DNA of 35,069 bases. Source: Phenylobacterium sp. (GTDB lineage Bacteria > Pseudomonadota > Alphaproteobacteria > Caulobacterales > Caulobacteraceae). The stretch's first letter is position 1; each line of letters begins with the position of its first letter. Positions 33,523 to 35,069 of the stretch are shown here, in pieces. A program made the translations under genes and the position numbers. Location: NCBI RefSeq assembly GCF_030698145.1, contig NZ_JAUYNW010000135.1:1-35069 (forward strand), in the 5' to 3' direction. The notes under the pieces are model-generated. The model did not search any database and was not told the origin of the DNA. It was given only the letters and a program-made list of their open reading frames with translations.

Positions 33523-35069
33523 CCAAACTCGCCACCGCCATCGACCGGGCCGGAGCGGCCTTCCAGACCAACGACGCCCACAACCGCGCCCTGGTCGACC
33601 AGCTTCGCGAGCGCGCCGCCCATGCGGCCCTGGGCGGTCCGGAGGCGTCGCGCAAGCGCCACGCCTCGCGCGGCAAGCTGCTGCCCCGCGAACGGGTCGA
33701 ACGCCTGCTGGACCCCGGCTCCCCGTTCCTGGAGGTGGCCCCCCTGGCGGCGCACGGCCTCTATCACAACGAGGCGCCCGGCGCGGGCTTGATCACCGGC
33801 ATCGGCCGGGTCTCCGGCCGCGAGGTGATGATCGTCGCCAACGACGCCACGGTGAAGGGCGGCGCCTACTTCCCCATCACTGTGAAGAAGCACCTGCGGG
33901 CCCAGGAAGTGGCCATGCAGAACCACCTGCCCTGCGTCTATCTGGTCGACAGCGGCGGGGCGAACCTGCCCCACCAGGCCGAGGTCTTCCCCGACCGCGA
34001 CCACTTCGGCCGCATCTTCTTCAACCAGGCGCGGATGAGCGCGCAGGGCATCGCCCAGATCGCCTGCGTCATGGGCTCGTGCACCGCCGGCGGCGCCTAT
34101 GTGCCGGCCATGTCGGACGAGACGGTGATCGTGCGCGGCCAGGGCACGATCTTCCTGGGCGGCCCGCCGCTGGTGAAGGCCGCCACCGGCGAGGTGATCA
34201 CCGCCGAGGAGCTGGGCGGCGCCGACACCCACGGCCGCCGCTCCGGCGTGGTCGACCATGTGGCCGAGGACGACGAGCACGCGATCACCATCGTCCGCTC
34301 CATCGTCGCCAACCTGAACTCGAGGAAGGTCGTGGACCTCGACCTCACCGAGCCGCGCGACCCCGCCTACGATCCCGAGGAGCTCTACGGCATCGTCCCC
34401 ACCGACGTGCGCGCGCCCTATGACGTGCGCGAGGTCATCGCCCGCATCGTCGACGGCTCGGACTTCGACGAGTTCAAGGCCCTTTACGGCACGACCCTGG
34501 TCACCGGCTTCGCCCGCATCTGGGGCCAGCCGGTGGCGATCCTGGCCAATAACGGGGTGCTGTTCTCGGAGAGCGCGCTCAAGGGCGCGCACTTCATCGA
34601 GCTGGCCTGCAAGCGGAAGATCCCGCTGGTCTTCCTGCAGAACATCTCGGGCTTCATGGTCGGCGGCAAGTACGAGGCCGGCGGCATCGCCAAGGACGGC
34701 GCCAAGCTGGTGACCGCCGTCGCCTCCGCCGAGGTGCCTAAGTTCACCGTCCTGATCGGCGGCTCCTTCGGGGCCGGCAACTACGGCATGTGCGGCCGCG
34801 CCTATTCCCCCCGGTTCCTGTGGACCTGGCCCAACAGCCGCATCTCGGTCATGGGCGGGGAGCAGGCCGCCAGCGTCCTGGCCACCGTCCATCGCGACGC
34901 CGCCACCTGGACCCCCGCCGAGGAAGAGGCGTTCAAGGCCCCGGTCCGCGACAAGTACGAGACCGAAGGCGACCCCTACTTCGCCACCGGCCGCCTGTGG
35001 GACGACGGGATCATCGATCCCGCCCAGACCCGCGACGTGCTCGGCCTCTCCATCTCCGCCGCCCTCAAC
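33519..35069 (+). CDS. mccB: Methylcrotonyl-CoA carboxylase beta subunit (carboxyltransferase), cut by window edge
   Basis: Biotin-dependent carboxyltransferase that converts 3-methylcrotonyl-CoA to 3-methylglutaconyl-CoA, the step after isovaleryl-CoA dehydrogenase. 517 codons are present without a stop; family members have about 535 residues, so only the last few are missing. Diagnostic blocks are [104 protein letters not shown] and [35 protein letters not shown]. It starts in the ivd stop (ATGA). The biotin-carrying alpha subunit should follow beyond the window. Confidence 0.95.
   Translation, partial: MTKLATAIDRAGAAFQTNDAHNRALVDQLRERAAHAALGGPEASRKRHASRGKLLPRERVERLLDPGSPFLEVAPLAAHGLYHNEAPGAGLITGIGRVSGREVMIVANDATVKGGAYFPITVKKHLRAQEVAMQNHLPCVYLVDSGGANLPHQAEVFPDRDHFGRIFFNQARMSAQGIAQIACVMGSCTAGGAYVPAMSDETVIVRGQGTIFLGGPPLVKAATGEVITAEELGGADTHGRRSGVVDHVAEDDEHAITIVRSIVANLNSRKVVDLDLTEPRDPAYDPEELYGIVPTDVRAPYDVREVIARIVDGSDFDEFKALYGTTLVTGFARIWGQPVAILANNGVLFSESALKGAHFIELACKRKIPLVFLQNISGFMVGGKYEAGGIAKDGAKLVTAVASAEVPKFTVLIGGSFGAGNYGMCGRAYSPRFLWTWPNSRISVMGGEQAASVLATVHRDAATWTPAEEEAFKAPVRDKYETEGDPYFATGRLWDDGIIDPAQTRDVLGLSISAALN

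Noticed and set aside
1..35069. CRISPR arrays, tRNA/rRNA genes, insertion sequences, att sites, toxin-antitoxin or defence systems
   Set aside because: No regularly spaced repeats, cloverleaf sequences, transposase or integrase motifs were found on either strand by reading.

Overview
The window is GC-rich chromosomal DNA with dense, mostly intact genes, many GTG or TTG starts and ATGA/GTGA stop-start overlaps. Several things point to an alphaproteobacterium, most likely Caulobacterales (Caulobacter/Phenylobacterium type): TonB-dependent receptors, a PEP-CTERM protein with the WAMM variant, a winged-helix/TolB sensor, a ScfR-type regulator beside propionyl-CoA carboxylase, and possible CtrA (TTAA-N7-TTAg) and CcrM (GANTC) sites between genes. 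This assignment is inference; no rRNA, tRNA, CRISPR array, transposase or phage gene was seen.

Layout. (1) 1-1833: the 5' end of pccB (leftward) diverges from a ScfR-family regulator, the propionyl-CoA control arrangement known from other alphaproteobacteria. (2) 1880-9630: a catabolic region. A TetR gene with a palindromic operator precedes a large cytosolic Cys-type sulfatase. Behind two copies of a TGACCA-TT-TGGTCA-like operator lies a five-gene operon: type I extradiol dioxygenase, FAH-family hydrolase, FAD-dependent aromatic hydroxylase, glutathione S-transferase and TetR. Together they look like a route for desulfating, hydroxylating and meta-cleaving an aromatic compound whose identity is unknown. 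(3) 9627-11471 (minus): a class A penicillin-binding protein, with a perfect GC-only hairpin just before its start. (4) 11827-20930: a copper/silver module with a His-rich DUF2946 protein, a TonB receptor, a TolC-type protein (CusC), CusB with an N-terminal heavy-metal-binding segment and a fused C-terminal CusF domain, CusA with the three export methionines, and a separate CusF lipoprotein, ending in a strong hairpin.

(5) 20957-24766: a PEP-CTERM protein (minus), a gene-poor stretch of about 670 bases, a PepSY-type membrane reductase with a His/Met-rich periplasmic segment, a PilZ protein and a small membrane protein (minus). (6) 24794-31316: a large TonB receptor with a clear intrinsic terminator (minus), an ArsR-type repressor (minus), a divergent winged-helix/TM/TolB-propeller sensor and a GNAT acetyltransferase. 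(7) 31313-35069: a LysR regulator (minus) divergent from isovaleryl-CoA dehydrogenase and the beta subunit of methylcrotonyl-CoA carboxylase (cut at the right edge), i.e. leucine degradation. The gap between them carries three perfect palindromes.

Nothing here is a clear-cut new defence or mobile system. The most interesting candidates are the uncharacterised sulfatase/meta-cleavage catabolic region with its twin operators, the copper module with its duplicated CusF function and linked DUF2946/TonB pair, and the ArsR/winged-helix-TolB/TonB-receptor locus.
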